Below are positions 1-7,470 of a DNA stretch of 13,736 nt, one piece after another. The translations under genes were made by a program, and so were the position numbers. Source of the stretch: an uncultured archaeon (GTDB lineage: Archaea; Thermoproteota; Nitrososphaeria; Nitrososphaerales; Nitrosopumilaceae); contig CALBNQ010000095.1 in the NCBI GenBank assembly GCA_937896495.1, forward strand, positions 1 to 13,736, in the 5' to 3' direction. Each line of letters opens with the position of its first letter. Position 1 is the first letter of the stretch. Under the pieces are notes generated by a model, which saw only the letters and a list, made by a program, of their open reading frames with translations, ran no database searches and was not told the DNA's origin.

Positions 1-940
1 TGCAATATGTTTAGATTTAATTTTTGGTGATCCAAAGAATCGTTACCATCCAACTGCATGGATTGGAAATATAATTTCTAAAATGACCCTTTTAACTAAA
101 AACACTGATCCTAAAATTGAAAAATTATTAGGCACTTTTATCATTTTAATTCCTGTATCTATTGTAACTGGATTACTTTTGATTTTAGATTTAGGTATTT
201 CATTAATTTCAACTGATTGGATTACAATTGTTGTTTCAATTTTAGTTGGCATTATTTTGTTTAAAACTACTATTGCCATTAGAGGTATGGAACGATATGC
301 TCTTGCTGTTGTGGATTCTTTAGAGAACGATAATCTGGATTCTGCACGTGTAAATTTATCTATGATTGTAAAAAGAAATACCAAAAATTTGGACAAAAAT
401 CATGTAATTTCAGGCGTACTTGAGAGTATTAGTGAAAATACCGTTGATGGGGTTACTGGGCCCTTGTTTTATTATGCATTATTTGGTATTATTGGAGCAT
501 TTGTGTATAGAATAGTCAATACTGCAGATTCAATGATTGGTTACAAAACAGAACTTTTCAAAAATATCGGTTGGTTTGCAGCAACCTGTGACACAATTTT
601 AAATTATATTCCATCTAGATTAACTGGATTAATTATGATATTTTCTGCTGCCATTTTACAAAATAATTGGAGAGAATCATACAAGATAATGTTACGTGAT
701 GGCAAAAAAACAGAAAGTCCTAATGCTGGTTATCCAATGGCTGCTCTTGCAGGAGCTCTTGAAACAAAATTTGAAAAATTAGATCATTATAGTTTAGGAA
801 ATATTGAAACTGCATTGACAAAAAAACATGTTTTGTCTGCAATCAGAATAATGAAATTAACTTCAATTCTTTTCTTTGGAATGATTACAATTCCAATTAT
901 TATTATTTTATCATTACTTGGATGGTGGATTTATGCTTAA
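1..940 (+). CDS. cbiB: Adenosylcobinamide-phosphate synthase CbiB/CobD (5' partial)
   Basis: This integral membrane enzyme attaches the aminopropanol (or its phosphate) arm to adenosylcobyric acid, giving adenosylcobinamide (phosphate) in the last part of B12 synthesis. The frame is open to the left edge: codons from base 2 read AICLDLIFGDPKNRYHP, which is the family's N-terminal LDxxxGDPxxxxHP signature, so the gene starts just outside the window and the first in-window ATG (83) is internal. About 312 residues are visible. Other family signatures are SENTVDGVTGPLFY (about 431-472), RIVNTADSMIGYKTE followed by a Trp-Phe-Ala-Ala and Asp-Leu-Asn type region (about 508-620) and SPNAGYPMAALAGAL (about 717-761). 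Hydrophobic segments lie near 137-260, 616-660 and 855-935. It overlaps cobS by 8 bases, implying cotranscription. The family assignment is very secure. Whether the preferred substrate is aminopropanol or its phosphate cannot be read from sequence. Confidence 0.95.
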   Translation, partial: AICLDLIFGDPKNRYHPTAWIGNIISKMTLLTKNTDPKIEKLLGTFIILIPVSIVTGLLLILDLGISLISTDWITIVVSILVGIILFKTTIAIRGMERYALAVVDSLENDNLDSARVNLSMIVKRNTKNLDKNHVISGVLESISENTVDGVTGPLFYYALFGIIGAFVYRIVNTADSMIGYKTELFKNIGWFAATCDTILNYIPSRLTGLIMIFSAAILQNNWRESYKIMLRDGKKTESPNAGYPMAALAGALETKFEKLDHYSLGNIETALTKKHVLSAIRIMKLTSILFFGMITIPIIIILSLLGWWIYA

Positions 941-1658
941 AGAAATTGGTTCTGTTTTCTCTTTTCTAACAATATTTCCATCATCAAATGCAACTTTGGA
1001 AAATGTTGCAAAGTATATGTATATTTTTCCGGTTGTAGGAATCGTTATTGGGTTTTTGATAGGCTCTTTTGGTTTTGGATTATCTTTCTTTTTAGATCCT
1101 TTGTTGGTTAGTTTGTTAGTTGTAGCATCTATTGCAATAGTTACTGGAATTCATCATGCAGATGGTTTGGCTGATTTTGCTGATGGTTTAATGGTAAAAG
1201 GAAGTCATGAGAAAAAAATTAAAGCTATGAAAGATCTTTTTACTGGTTCAGCTGGAATTGTAGCAATTGTTCTATACCTTGTTGGTTTGATAATTACCAT
1301 TTCTCTTACAAATGGTTTTGATTTGTTTAAAGCTATTTTGATTAGTGAAATTTTGGCCAAATTCTCCATGGTACTCATGGCAAGTTTAGGCAATTCTGCA
1401 ACTTTAGGCTCGAGTTCACCTTTTGTTAAAATTATGAAAGACAAGAAAAAACTTTCAGCAGCATTCATCATTATGTTAATTCCAGTCATAGTCATTGGGG
1501 AGTCTGTGGGTTTGGTAATGTTGGGTGTGACTGTTACTTTGACAATATTCCTTCTTGCACTATCTACTCGTAGTTTTGGTGGAATTACTGGCGATGTTCT
1601 TGGTGCTACAAATGAATTTACTAGATTAGCTTCACTAATGGTATTTGTTTCAATATGA
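933..1658 (+). CDS. cobS: Cobalamin synthase CobS (adenosylcobinamide-GDP ribazoletransferase)
   Basis: This membrane enzyme joins adenosylcobinamide-GDP to alpha-ribazole (phosphate), closing the nucleotide loop of cobalamin. The 241-residue product is hydrophobic along most of its length, with probable membrane helices near residues 29-52, 56-72, 107-126, 132-150, 174-197 and 199-212. The CobS hallmark HHADGLADFADGL is at residues 74-86, followed by KAMKDLFTGSAG (97-108), and FGGITGDVLGATNE at 215-228 is the second conserved acidic region. I chose the ATG at 933 over a TTG at 918. It gives the normal short N-terminus leading to FLTIFP, and GGTGG at 924-928 sits as a ribosome binding site 4 bases upstream. 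The start overlaps the cbiB stop, and the end overlaps cobY in an ATGA arrangement, so the three genes form one transcription unit. Confidence 0.94.
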   Translation: MLKEIGSVFSFLTIFPSSNATLENVAKYMYIFPVVGIVIGFLIGSFGFGLSFFLDPLLVSLLVVASIAIVTGIHHADGLADFADGLMVKGSHEKKIKAMKDLFTGSAGIVAIVLYLVGLIITISLTNGFDLFKAILISEILAKFSMVLMASLGNSATLGSSSPFVKIMKDKKKLSAAFIIMLIPVIVIGESVGLVMLGVTVTLTIFLLALSTRSFGGITGDVLGATNEFTRLASLMVFVSI

Positions 1659-2239
1659 TTGGAATTGTTATGGCGGGAGGCAAAGGCACTCGTATGAATC
1701 TTAATAATGAAAAATTATTACTTGTACACAAAAAACCTGTCATCCTTCAAGTCATTGAATCTTTAAAAAATTCAAATCGTTTTTCAAAAATACTAGTAAT
1801 CACCAGTCCAAATTCTCCAAAAACAAAAAAACTCTTACAAGAAAAAAACATTGAAATTTTTAATTCATCTGGAATCGGATATGTTGAAGATCTTAACTCT
1901 GTTCTCAAAATTATTGATGATGATGTATTAGTTACATCAGGAGATCTACCATTACTAGATACGGAAACAATTCAAAAAATTACTAATCTATATGATCCAC
2001 AAAAAATTTGGACCAGCATTCTTGTTACTGATAAATTTCTAACTTCTATTGGATTAAACTCTGATTATTTTGTAAATTTTAAAAATCAAAAATGTCATTA
2101 TAGTGGAATCTCTTTAATTAATTCTAAAAAAATTTCTTTATTAGATAATTTAGATGAAAATTATATAATAATTAATGATAAGAGAATTGCTTTTAATCTA
2201 AATACAAAACAAGATTATGATTTACTCAGCACTACCTGA
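1655..2239 (+). CDS. cobY: GTP:adenosylcobinamide-phosphate guanylyltransferase CobY
   Basis: This enzyme transfers GMP from GTP to adenosylcobinamide phosphate, giving the adenosylcobinamide-GDP used by CobS. It is the archaeal replacement for bacterial CobU and has no kinase activity. The 194-residue product is a nucleotidyltransferase of the MobA/GlmU fold. It shows the GTP-binding signature MAGGKGTRM (6-14), TSPNSPKTKKL (50-60), GIGYVEDLN (73-81), the metal-binding SGDLPLLD (95-102) and a C-terminal FNLNTKQDYDLL (180-191). Segments such as TSPNxPKTK and GxGYxEDLN match what I recall of Methanocaldococcus CobY, and the position directly after cobS makes CobY far likelier than MobA (molybdopterin guanylyltransferase). 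The ATG overlaps the cobS stop by 4 bases. The last 18 bases run into the 3' end of rps27e on the other strand. Confidence 0.92.
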   Translation: MIGIVMAGGKGTRMNLNNEKLLLVHKKPVILQVIESLKNSNRFSKILVITSPNSPKTKKLLQEKNIEIFNSSGIGYVEDLNSVLKIIDDDVLVTSGDLPLLDTETIQKITNLYDPQKIWTSILVTDKFLTSIGLNSDYFVNFKNQKCHYSGISLINSKKISLLDNLDENYIIINDKRIAFNLNTKQDYDLLSTT

Positions 2240-2419
2240 AATCTTACCATTAATTTTTGCTTTAGACCCTGTTGCTTCTACAAGTGTATTGCCACAAGAG
2301 TTACATGAAATTTGTGTTGATGCATGAGAATATACTATCTGTAATTCACCACATTCATCACAATTAACTTTTTGAAATGTACTAGACGGTTTTGGAATTT
2401 CAATATGGTCTTTCTTCAT
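2222..2419 (-). CDS. rps27e: 30S ribosomal protein S27e
   Basis: This is a small-subunit ribosomal protein found in archaea and eukaryotes but not bacteria. The 65-residue product has a single C4 zinc ribbon, CxxC at 20-23 and CxxC at 39-42, in the usual S27e setting (FQKVNCDECG, then a spacer, then ISCNSCGNTLVEATGSKAK). Length is normal for the archaeal family. Its ATG overlaps the stop of rpl44e by 4 bases (ATGA), so it is translated from the same message. In many archaea this pair is followed by the gene for initiation factor 2 alpha. Here it instead meets the convergent cobY, with 18 bases of coding overlap. Its regulation would come from the rpl44e promoter. Confidence 0.96.
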   Translation of the reverse strand: MKKDHIEIPKPSSTFQKVNCDECGELQIVYSHASTQISCNSCGNTLVEATGSKAKINGKISGSAE

Positions 2420-2697
2420 GCTGCTACCAACTCAAATTTCTTAATTCTAACGCCTTTTTTATTGTATTTCTTTTTACATACAGTACATGTCATAATAGGA
2501 GTAACTTTTTTTGTAACTTTTGCTGGTTTTGCTAATTTTGGGAATTTTTGTCCACCATAACCATGTTTACGTTCAGCATGTCTACGTTCTCCTCTTGCAG
2601 AACCTCGTCTTTTTCCAGCCTTGTAAATGGAGACCTTTTGTTCAGTATGTGTTTTACATTTAGCACAATACTTTCTGATCACCTTAGGTATGTTCAT
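2416..2697 (-). CDS. rpl44e: 50S ribosomal protein L44e
   Basis: This is a large-subunit ribosomal protein (eukaryotic eL42, formerly L36a) that binds near the E site of archaeal and eukaryotic ribosomes. The 93-residue, strongly basic product begins MNIPKVIRKYCAKC. It has the C4 zinc ribbon at C11/C14 and C71/C74 and the conserved GERRHAERKHGYGGQ-type central segment (36-50). The GGQ in that segment is a conserved feature of the family and should not be confused with release-factor GGQ. Length is typical. The ATG at 2697 lies about 28 bases from a TATA-like box (2721-2729), consistent with a leaderless message. A GAGG motif about 10 bases upstream of the ATG could serve as a ribosome site if transcription starts further out. 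The gene is divergent from the ade homologue and leads into rps27e. Confidence 0.96.
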   Translation of the reverse strand: MNIPKVIRKYCAKCKTHTEQKVSIYKAGKRRGSARGERRHAERKHGYGGQKFPKLAKPAKVTKKVTPIMTCTVCKKKYNKKGVRIKKFELVAA

Positions 2698-2720
2698 ATC
2701 AACAAAACCTCTTCAACCGT

Positions 2721-2729
2721 AATTTAAGC
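2721..2729 (-). promoter_or_regulatory. TATA-like box for the rpl44e-rps27e operon
   Basis: On the minus strand this reads GCTTAAATT and its centre is about 28 bases upstream of the rpl44e ATG. That is the expected distance from an archaeal TATA box to a start site located at the first codon. The same DNA read on the plus strand (TTTAAGC) could also serve the divergent ade homologue, with a start near 2752. It is assigned by position and composition only. Confidence 0.45.
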
Positions 2730-2736
2730 ATTGAAT

Positions 2737-2745
2737 CTATAATAG
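2737..2745 (+). promoter_or_regulatory. Candidate TATA box for the adenine deaminase homologue
   Basis: CTATAATAG is centred about 27 bases before the GTG at 2768, which fits a leaderless message starting at that GTG. Read in the other direction it would place an rpl44e start near 2714, giving a short leader that contains the GAGG motif. The 70-base intergenic space therefore holds two AT-rich boxes usable in both directions. Which box serves which gene is not decided by the sequence. Confidence 0.35.
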
Positions 2746-2767
2746 GCATAAAATTCAATCAGAAGAT

Positions 2768-4531
2768 GTGACTTCGAGCCTGGCAACTTCGATCTCTTCT
2801 TTGAACTCTGTAGCAATGGGTGATAAAAAAGCCGATCTTATTTTCAAAAACTGTAATCTATTATCTGTCTATACTAGAGAAATTATCCCAAAAATCCAAA
2901 TTGCAATTATCAATGATAGAATTGCATATGTTGGTCCAGATGCATCTCACACTGTTGGTTCCAAAACTAAAGTTATTGATGTAAAAAACAAATTTGTTGG
3001 TCCTGGTTTTGCAGATCCTCATTTACATATTGATCAATTTGTACTTCCTTCTGAATTTGCAAAAAAAGCACTTCTTTGTGGTGTAACATCTCTTTTTTCA
3101 GATCCAATTGATGTTGTAAGTGTTGGAGGTTACAAGGGTTTTCAAGAATTTCTTAAACTTGGAGAAAATTTGCCAATTAGAATTTTTCAAGTTGTACCTG
3201 GAGGTCTTCCAGTTGATGCAAAATTTAGTAATAGTAAATCTCTTACTTTGACACAAGAAAAATTAGCTGTTAAACATCCTCATGTACTTGGTTTAGGCGA
3301 AGTTTTTTCTTGGACTAAGGTTACTCTACGTGAACCAAAAACAATGAAATCTCTTTCTGCAATGTTAGAGTGTGATTGTATAATTAATGGACACACTGCA
3401 GGTGCTAGTGAAAAAAAACTTAATGCTTATGTTTCATCTGGAGTACTTTCATGTCATGAACCAATTAATTTTGATCAAGTTTTAGAACGATTACGTCTTG
3501 GAATGTGGATAATGATTAGAGAAGGTTCTATTAGACGTGATTTAAAAGAAATCATTCCACGTGTTTTATCTCATGGGACATATCTTAATCGATTAATGTT
3601 TTGTTCTGATGGTCTTGATCCTCTAGATATTTCAAAATTTGGTCACATTGATCATTGTATTAGAGAATCAATCAAACAAGGTCTAAAACCTATAGATGCA
3701 ATTACAATGGCATCAAAAAACAATTTTGATTATTATAATATGGGAAAAGATTTGGGTGGACTTGCACCTGGAAAATTAGCAGATATTTTAATTTTTAATG
3801 ATTTAAAATCTTTTAAACCAAATCATGTGTTTGTTGGAGGAAAACATATTGTATCCAATGGAAATTTTGTTAAACCTATTAGGAAAAAAACTATTTCACC
3901 TTGGATTAAAAAAACTGTAAATTTAAAAAATTTTTCAAAAAATGATTTTTTTTTAAAATCAAAAAAGAAAGATGTTCTTGCAAATACTATCTATATGCAA
4001 ACTGAGATAATCACAAAAATTGGTTCATCCCAACTTGATGTTAAAGATGGACATGTATCCACATCATTTGATTCTGATATCTGGAAAGTTGCAGCATTTG
4101 ATAGAATTCATGGAGGAAACAGACATTCGATAGGATTTCTTGAAAATTTTGGTGCAGATATTGGTGCTTTTGCATCTACTTGGAGTTTTCATGAAAATGA
4201 TTTAATCGTAATTGGTTCAAATGATACTGATATGGCAATAGCATCAAATCATTTAATTAAAAATCAAGGAGGACTAGTTGTTGTAAAATCTGGGAAAATT
4301 TTAGCATCCTTACCATTACAATTTGCAGGAATTCTTTCAACTGATTCTTTTGAAAAAGTTTCATCCAATTTTGAAAAAATTAATGATACTATTGTAGACT
4401 CTGGTTGTATTTTCAATAAGCCTCACTTAATTCCATTATTCCTTCCTTTTCTTGCATTACCTTCTGTGAGAATCCTTTCAGGTGGCATAGTTGATGTGAA
4501 AAAAAGAAGATACATTCCACCGATCAACTAA
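2768..4531 (+). CDS. ade: Adenine deaminase-family amidohydrolase
   Basis: Adenine deaminase converts adenine to hypoxanthine plus ammonia for purine salvage. The 587-residue product has the two-part family layout: a metal-dependent amidohydrolase barrel (about 20-365), a lysine-rich linker (about 372-405) and the family's C-terminal domain (about 406-587). Visible family landmarks are GPGFADPHLHID with H85 and H87, GLGEVFSW with E178, INGHTAG with H209, GVLSCHE (225-231), RLRLGMWIMIREGS (241-254), GHIDH (292-296) and VIGSNDTDMA in the C-terminal domain. Several active-site motifs differ from those I recall in canonical Ade: HIES is HIDQ, DPHEI is DPIDV and TDDxHP is SDGLDP. Substrate is therefore less certain than family. 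The GTG start at 2768 suits the promoter spacing. An ATG at 2816 (residue 17) lies closer to the conserved KADLIFKN start and is a real alternative. A run of nine T at 3946-3954 falls in the linker. Confidence 0.82.
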   Translation: MTSSLATSISSLNSVAMGDKKADLIFKNCNLLSVYTREIIPKIQIAIINDRIAYVGPDASHTVGSKTKVIDVKNKFVGPGFADPHLHIDQFVLPSEFAKKALLCGVTSLFSDPIDVVSVGGYKGFQEFLKLGENLPIRIFQVVPGGLPVDAKFSNSKSLTLTQEKLAVKHPHVLGLGEVFSWTKVTLREPKTMKSLSAMLECDCIINGHTAGASEKKLNAYVSSGVLSCHEPINFDQVLERLRLGMWIMIREGSIRRDLKEIIPRVLSHGTYLNRLMFCSDGLDPLDISKFGHIDHCIRESIKQGLKPIDAITMASKNNFDYYNMGKDLGGLAPGKLADILIFNDLKSFKPNHVFVGGKHIVSNGNFVKPIRKKTISPWIKKTVNLKNFSKNDFFLKSKKKDVLANTIYMQTEIITKIGSSQLDVKDGHVSTSFDSDIWKVAAFDRIHGGNRHSIGFLENFGADIGAFASTWSFHENDLIVIGSNDTDMAIASNHLIKNQGGLVVVKSGKILASLPLQFAGILSTDSFEKVSSNFEKINDTIVDSGCIFNKPHLIPLFLPFLALPSVRILSGGIVDVKKRRYIPPIN

Positions 4532-4536
4532 GTAAT

Positions 4537-4544
4537 GTTAAAAA
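4537..4544 (+). promoter_or_regulatory. TATA-like box for the thermosome gene
   Basis: GTTAAAAA lies in the 44-base gap after the ade homologue, centred about 35 bases before the ATG at 4576, predicting a leader of roughly 8-10 bases. Between the box and the ATG is a tandem TGAATCTGAATC (4561-4572). Chaperonin genes are commonly strongly expressed and heat-responsive in archaea, but no specific operator is recognisable here. Confidence 0.4.
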
Positions 4545-4575
4545 GGGGGATTTCGTGGATTGAATCTGAATCTAA

Positions 4576-6198
4576 ATGGCATCTATTCAACAAGGACCAA
4601 ACGGACCTGTTTTAGTATTGAAAGAAAGCGCTTTACAACAAAAAGGTAAAGATGCACAACAAAATAATATTGCTGCAGCAAAATTAGTGGCTGATTTAGT
4701 TAAAAGTAGTCTTGGACCACGAGGTTTAGATAAAATGCTCGTTGATTCTTTAGGCGATGTTACAATTACAAACGATGGTGCAACAATTCTCAAAGAAATT
4801 GATGTCCAACATCCAGCAGCAAAAATGATTGTTGAAATTTCTAAAACTGTTGATAATGAAGTAGGTGATGGTACCACTTCTTCAGTTGTTTTTGGAGGTA
4901 CGTTATTAGCAAGAGCCGAAGATCTTCTCAAAAAAGATGTTCATTCATCAGTGATTATTGAAGGTTTTCAAGTAGCAGCAGAAAAAACTCTTGAAATTTA
5001 TTCAGAATTATCAAAGAAAATCAAACCTGATGATAGGGAATCTCTTCTTAAAATTGCTACAACTAGCATGCAATCAAAATTAATTTCTGAAGATAGTGAT
5101 GTTTTATCAAAAATCGTGGTTGATGCGATTTTAAGTATTGTAGTTAAGAAAGGCGATGATTATACTGTTGATCTTGAAAATATTAAAGTTGAAAAGAAAT
5201 CTGGTGGCTCTATTTTAGATACCCAGATTGTAAAAGGAATTGTTTTAGATAAAGAAATTGTTCATAGTGGAATGCCAACTAAAATTGAAAAAGCAAAAAT
5301 TGCTTTACTTAATTCTGCGTTAGAAATTGAAAAAACTGAAATGAGTTCTGAAATTAGAATTTCTGATCCTACTCAAATGCAGATGTTCTTAGAAGAAGAA
5401 AATAGAATGTTGAAGACAATGGTCGACAAATTACATGATATCGGTTCTAATGTTTTGATTTGTCAAAAAGGAATTGATGATATTGCACAACACTATCTTG
5501 CTAAACATGGAATTATGGCAGTAAGACGTGTTAAAGAAAGTGACATGATTAAATTATCAAAAGCCACAGGTGGACGAGTTATTAGTAATTTAGATGATTT
5601 ATCTGAACAAGACCTTGGTCATGCTAATTTGGCTCAACAAAAGAAAGTAGAGTCTGATAAATGGGTCTTCATTGAAGGTTGTAAACATCCACAATCAGTT
5701 ACAATGCTAATTCGTGGTGGCTCTCAACGTGTAATTGATGAAGTTGATCGTTCCATTCATGATTCTTTAATGGTTGTAAAAGACGTAATTGAAAAACCAG
5801 AAATTGTTGCAGGTGGCGGTGCCCCAGAAGCATTTGCAGCTTCACAACTTAAAGACTGGGCTGATAATTTTGATGGACGAGAACAACTTGCAATTAAAAA
5901 ATATGCTGAAGCATTGGAAATAATCCCATTAATTATTGCTGAAAATGCAGGAATGGATCCAATTGATACAATGGCTACATTAAGAGCAAAACAAAACCAT
6001 GGTCAAAAATGGACTGGAATTGATGCAAAAAATACAAAAATTGCTGATATGCTATCTATCGATGTAGTAGAACCAATTGCAGTTAAAGAACAAATTATCA
6101 AATCTGCAACTGAAGCTGCTTGTATGATTCTTAGAATAGATGATGTTATTGCAGTGTCTGGCGCTCCTGGTGGCGGCGGTATGCCCCCAATGGGTTAA
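4576..6198 (+). CDS. thsB: Thermosome subunit (group II chaperonin)
   Basis: This is a subunit of the archaeal double-ring ATP-dependent chaperonin that encloses and refolds cytosolic proteins, related to eukaryotic CCT. The 540-residue length is normal. The equatorial ATP-binding motifs are intact: [11 protein letters not shown] (45-55), NDGATIL (66-72) and GDGTTS (97-102) in the N-terminal half, and AGGGAPE (412-418) in the C-terminal half. The apical domain lies between roughly 205 and 360 and includes the helical-protrusion region near 245-280. The C-terminus ends in the Gly/Met-rich tail GGGGMPPMG that projects into the chamber. Archaea often carry two or more thermosome paralogues. Only one is in the window, so the alpha/beta label, and hence the symbol, is uncertain. 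The ATG is preceded by its own TATA-like box. The stop is only about 32 bases from the ROK gene start. Confidence 0.97.
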   Translation: MASIQQGPNGPVLVLKESALQQKGKDAQQNNIAAAKLVADLVKSSLGPRGLDKMLVDSLGDVTITNDGATILKEIDVQHPAAKMIVEISKTVDNEVGDGTTSSVVFGGTLLARAEDLLKKDVHSSVIIEGFQVAAEKTLEIYSELSKKIKPDDRESLLKIATTSMQSKLISEDSDVLSKIVVDAILSIVVKKGDDYTVDLENIKVEKKSGGSILDTQIVKGIVLDKEIVHSGMPTKIEKAKIALLNSALEIEKTEMSSEIRISDPTQMQMFLEEENRMLKTMVDKLHDIGSNVLICQKGIDDIAQHYLAKHGIMAVRRVKESDMIKLSKATGGRVISNLDDLSEQDLGHANLAQQKKVESDKWVFIEGCKHPQSVTMLIRGGSQRVIDEVDRSIHDSLMVVKDVIEKPEIVAGGGAPEAFAASQLKDWADNFDGREQLAIKKYAEALEIIPLIIAENAGMDPIDTMATLRAKQNHGQKWTGIDAKNTKIADMLSIDVVEPIAVKEQIIKSATEAACMILRIDDVIAVSGAPGGGGMPPMG

Positions 6199-6200
6199 AA

Positions 6201-6208
6201 CTTAAGCA
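6201..6208 (+). promoter_or_regulatory. TATA-like box for the ROK kinase gene
   Basis: CTTAAGCA begins 3 bases after the thermosome stop and is centred 26-27 bases before the TTG at 6231, so transcription should start at or next to that codon. It is the start of a 13-base sequence, TTAAGCATTGAAT (6202-6214), that occurs identically in the rpl44e/ade intergenic space (2724-2736). Confidence 0.5.
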
Positions 6209-6230
6209 TTGAATTTTTCATAAATCATTA

Positions 6231-7100
6231 TTGTATAAACTTGGTATAGATTTAGGTGGAACTAAAACTGAAGCGATTTTACTAGATGAAAATCTAAATG
6301 CTGTAGAACGAAAAAGAATTCCAACCCCACAATCTGATTATTTGGGAATAATTGATTCAATTTCATCTTTAGTTACTAAATTATCTGAAAATATTTCTGA
6401 TTATTCTCTTGGTGTATGTACACCTGGTGCAATTTCTAAACAAACCGGTTTAATAAAAAATAGTAATACACAATGTCTGATTGGAAAAGCCTTCAAAGAA
6501 GATTTAGAAAAAAAAATAGGAAAGAAAATTTTGATTGAAAATGATGCAAATTGTTTTGCTATGGCTGAAGCAAAAATTGGCATAGCTAAAGATTATGATT
6601 TTGTATTTGGTGTGATTATGGGTACTGGAGTAGGTGGTGGAATTATTATTGATAAAAAACTTCATCCTGGTAGAACTAACATTGCTGGTGAGTGGGGACA
6701 TCATACTTTACATCAAAATGGGAAAATTTGTTATTGTGGTAAAACTGGATGTGTTGAAACTTACATTAGTGGACCATCATTAGAAAAACGTTGGTTTGAA
6801 TTAACTGGAAAGTCACAATTTATGCCTGAAATAATTTCAAATATTAATAATCAATTTGGACAAAAATGGAAAAAAGAATTTTTAGAGAATTTTGGATATG
6901 GCATTGCAAATGTAATTGATATTTTAGATCCTGATGTAATTGTTCTTGGCGGTGGTTTATCTAATATTGACTTTCTGTATGCTGAAGGCAAGAATTCAAT
7001 TTATGAAAAAGTTTTTTCAGATTTAGTTGATACGCCTATTCTTAAAAATAAATTAGGTGATTCCGCTGGTGTATATGGTGCTGCATTATTACATGAATAA
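6231..7100 (+). CDS. ROK-family sugar kinase
   Basis: ROK kinases phosphorylate hexoses (glucose, fructose, mannose or N-acetylhexosamines) with ATP or polyphosphate in the cytosol. The 289-residue product is full length and kinase-only, with no N-terminal helix-turn-helix as in ROK repressors. It has the phosphate-binding LGIDLGGTKTE (4-14), the catalytic Asp in IENDAN (D105), a second phosphate loop GTGVGGGI (131-138) and the sugar-binding EWGH (E154, H157). The zinc site CYCGKTGCVE (C167, C169, C174, E176) and a C-terminal VIVLGGGLS adenosine motif (236-244) complete the fold. All expected catalytic residues are present, so it should be active, but the sugar cannot be named. The start is a TTG placed exactly one TATA spacing from its box, with the conserved motif following at once, which supports it. 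It converges on the minus-strand gene ending at 7108, separated by only seven bases (TTTTTAG). Confidence 0.9.
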   Translation: MYKLGIDLGGTKTEAILLDENLNAVERKRIPTPQSDYLGIIDSISSLVTKLSENISDYSLGVCTPGAISKQTGLIKNSNTQCLIGKAFKEDLEKKIGKKILIENDANCFAMAEAKIGIAKDYDFVFGVIMGTGVGGGIIIDKKLHPGRTNIAGEWGHHTLHQNGKICYCGKTGCVETYISGPSLEKRWFELTGKSQFMPEIISNINNQFGQKWKKEFLENFGYGIANVIDILDPDVIVLGGGLSNIDFLYAEGKNSIYEKVFSDLVDTPILKNKLGDSAGVYGAALLHE

Positions 7101-7107
7101 TTTTTAG

Positions 7108-7470
7108 TTATTCAAAACTATTTTTAACCTTCAAAATCTTTTCAACAATTTCATTTATGTTAATATCCAATTCTGTAGAAACTAAAATTAATCCTGCACC
7201 TTTAGTTGACATGGTTATTCGATAAATTTTTTCATATTTTGCTAATGCAAAAATTGGTTTTCCTATCTTCTCCGTTGTTTTTTTCCGTGTAGACCATCTA
7301 TACACTGCTTGAGATAATGACATTTCAGTTTCTTCTTTTGTTAAATAACTTTTTAATCCTGGACGCACTTTGTCAATCAATTCTCCAAAATCATAAATTC
7401 CTACATATCTAATTTTTTCATCACAATCTATTATTGCATCACAAATTTTTTCGTATTCCAAATTTATCAC
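7108..7470 (-). CDS. Conserved hypothetical protein downstream of guaA
   Basis: I do not recognise this 120-residue product with confidence. It resembles small uncharacterised proteins I associate with thaumarchaea (possibly the DUF6659 group, a tentative recollection). It has no signal peptide or membrane segment. The visible pattern is an N-terminal helix (about 3-18), a strand IRYVGIYDF (21-29), a basic helical region (about 45-68), then strands around IFALAKYEKIYRITMS and GAGLILVSTE (about 73-100) and a C-terminal helix (105-116). That alternation is loosely compatible with a small Roadblock/profilin-like fold, which is inference only. Its GTG start shares one base with the guaA stop (TAGTG), so it is almost certainly translationally coupled to guaA and the last gene of that operon. 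A next-best start would remove the helix. Confidence 0.7.
   Translation of the reverse strand: MINLEYEKICDAIIDCDEKIRYVGIYDFGELIDKVRPGLKSYLTKEETEMSLSQAVYRWSTRKKTTEKIGKPIFALAKYEKIYRITMSTKGAGLILVSTELDININEIVEKILKVKNSFE

Noticed and set aside
918..932. TTG start for CobS giving five extra residues
   Set aside because: The ATG at 933 has a GGTGG ribosome site at good spacing and gives the normal N-terminus.
1655..2239. MobA (molybdopterin guanylyltransferase) as the identity of the nucleotidyltransferase
   Set aside because: The motifs TSPNSPKTK and GYVEDLN and the place directly after cobS fit CobY better, and no molybdenum cofactor gene is nearby.
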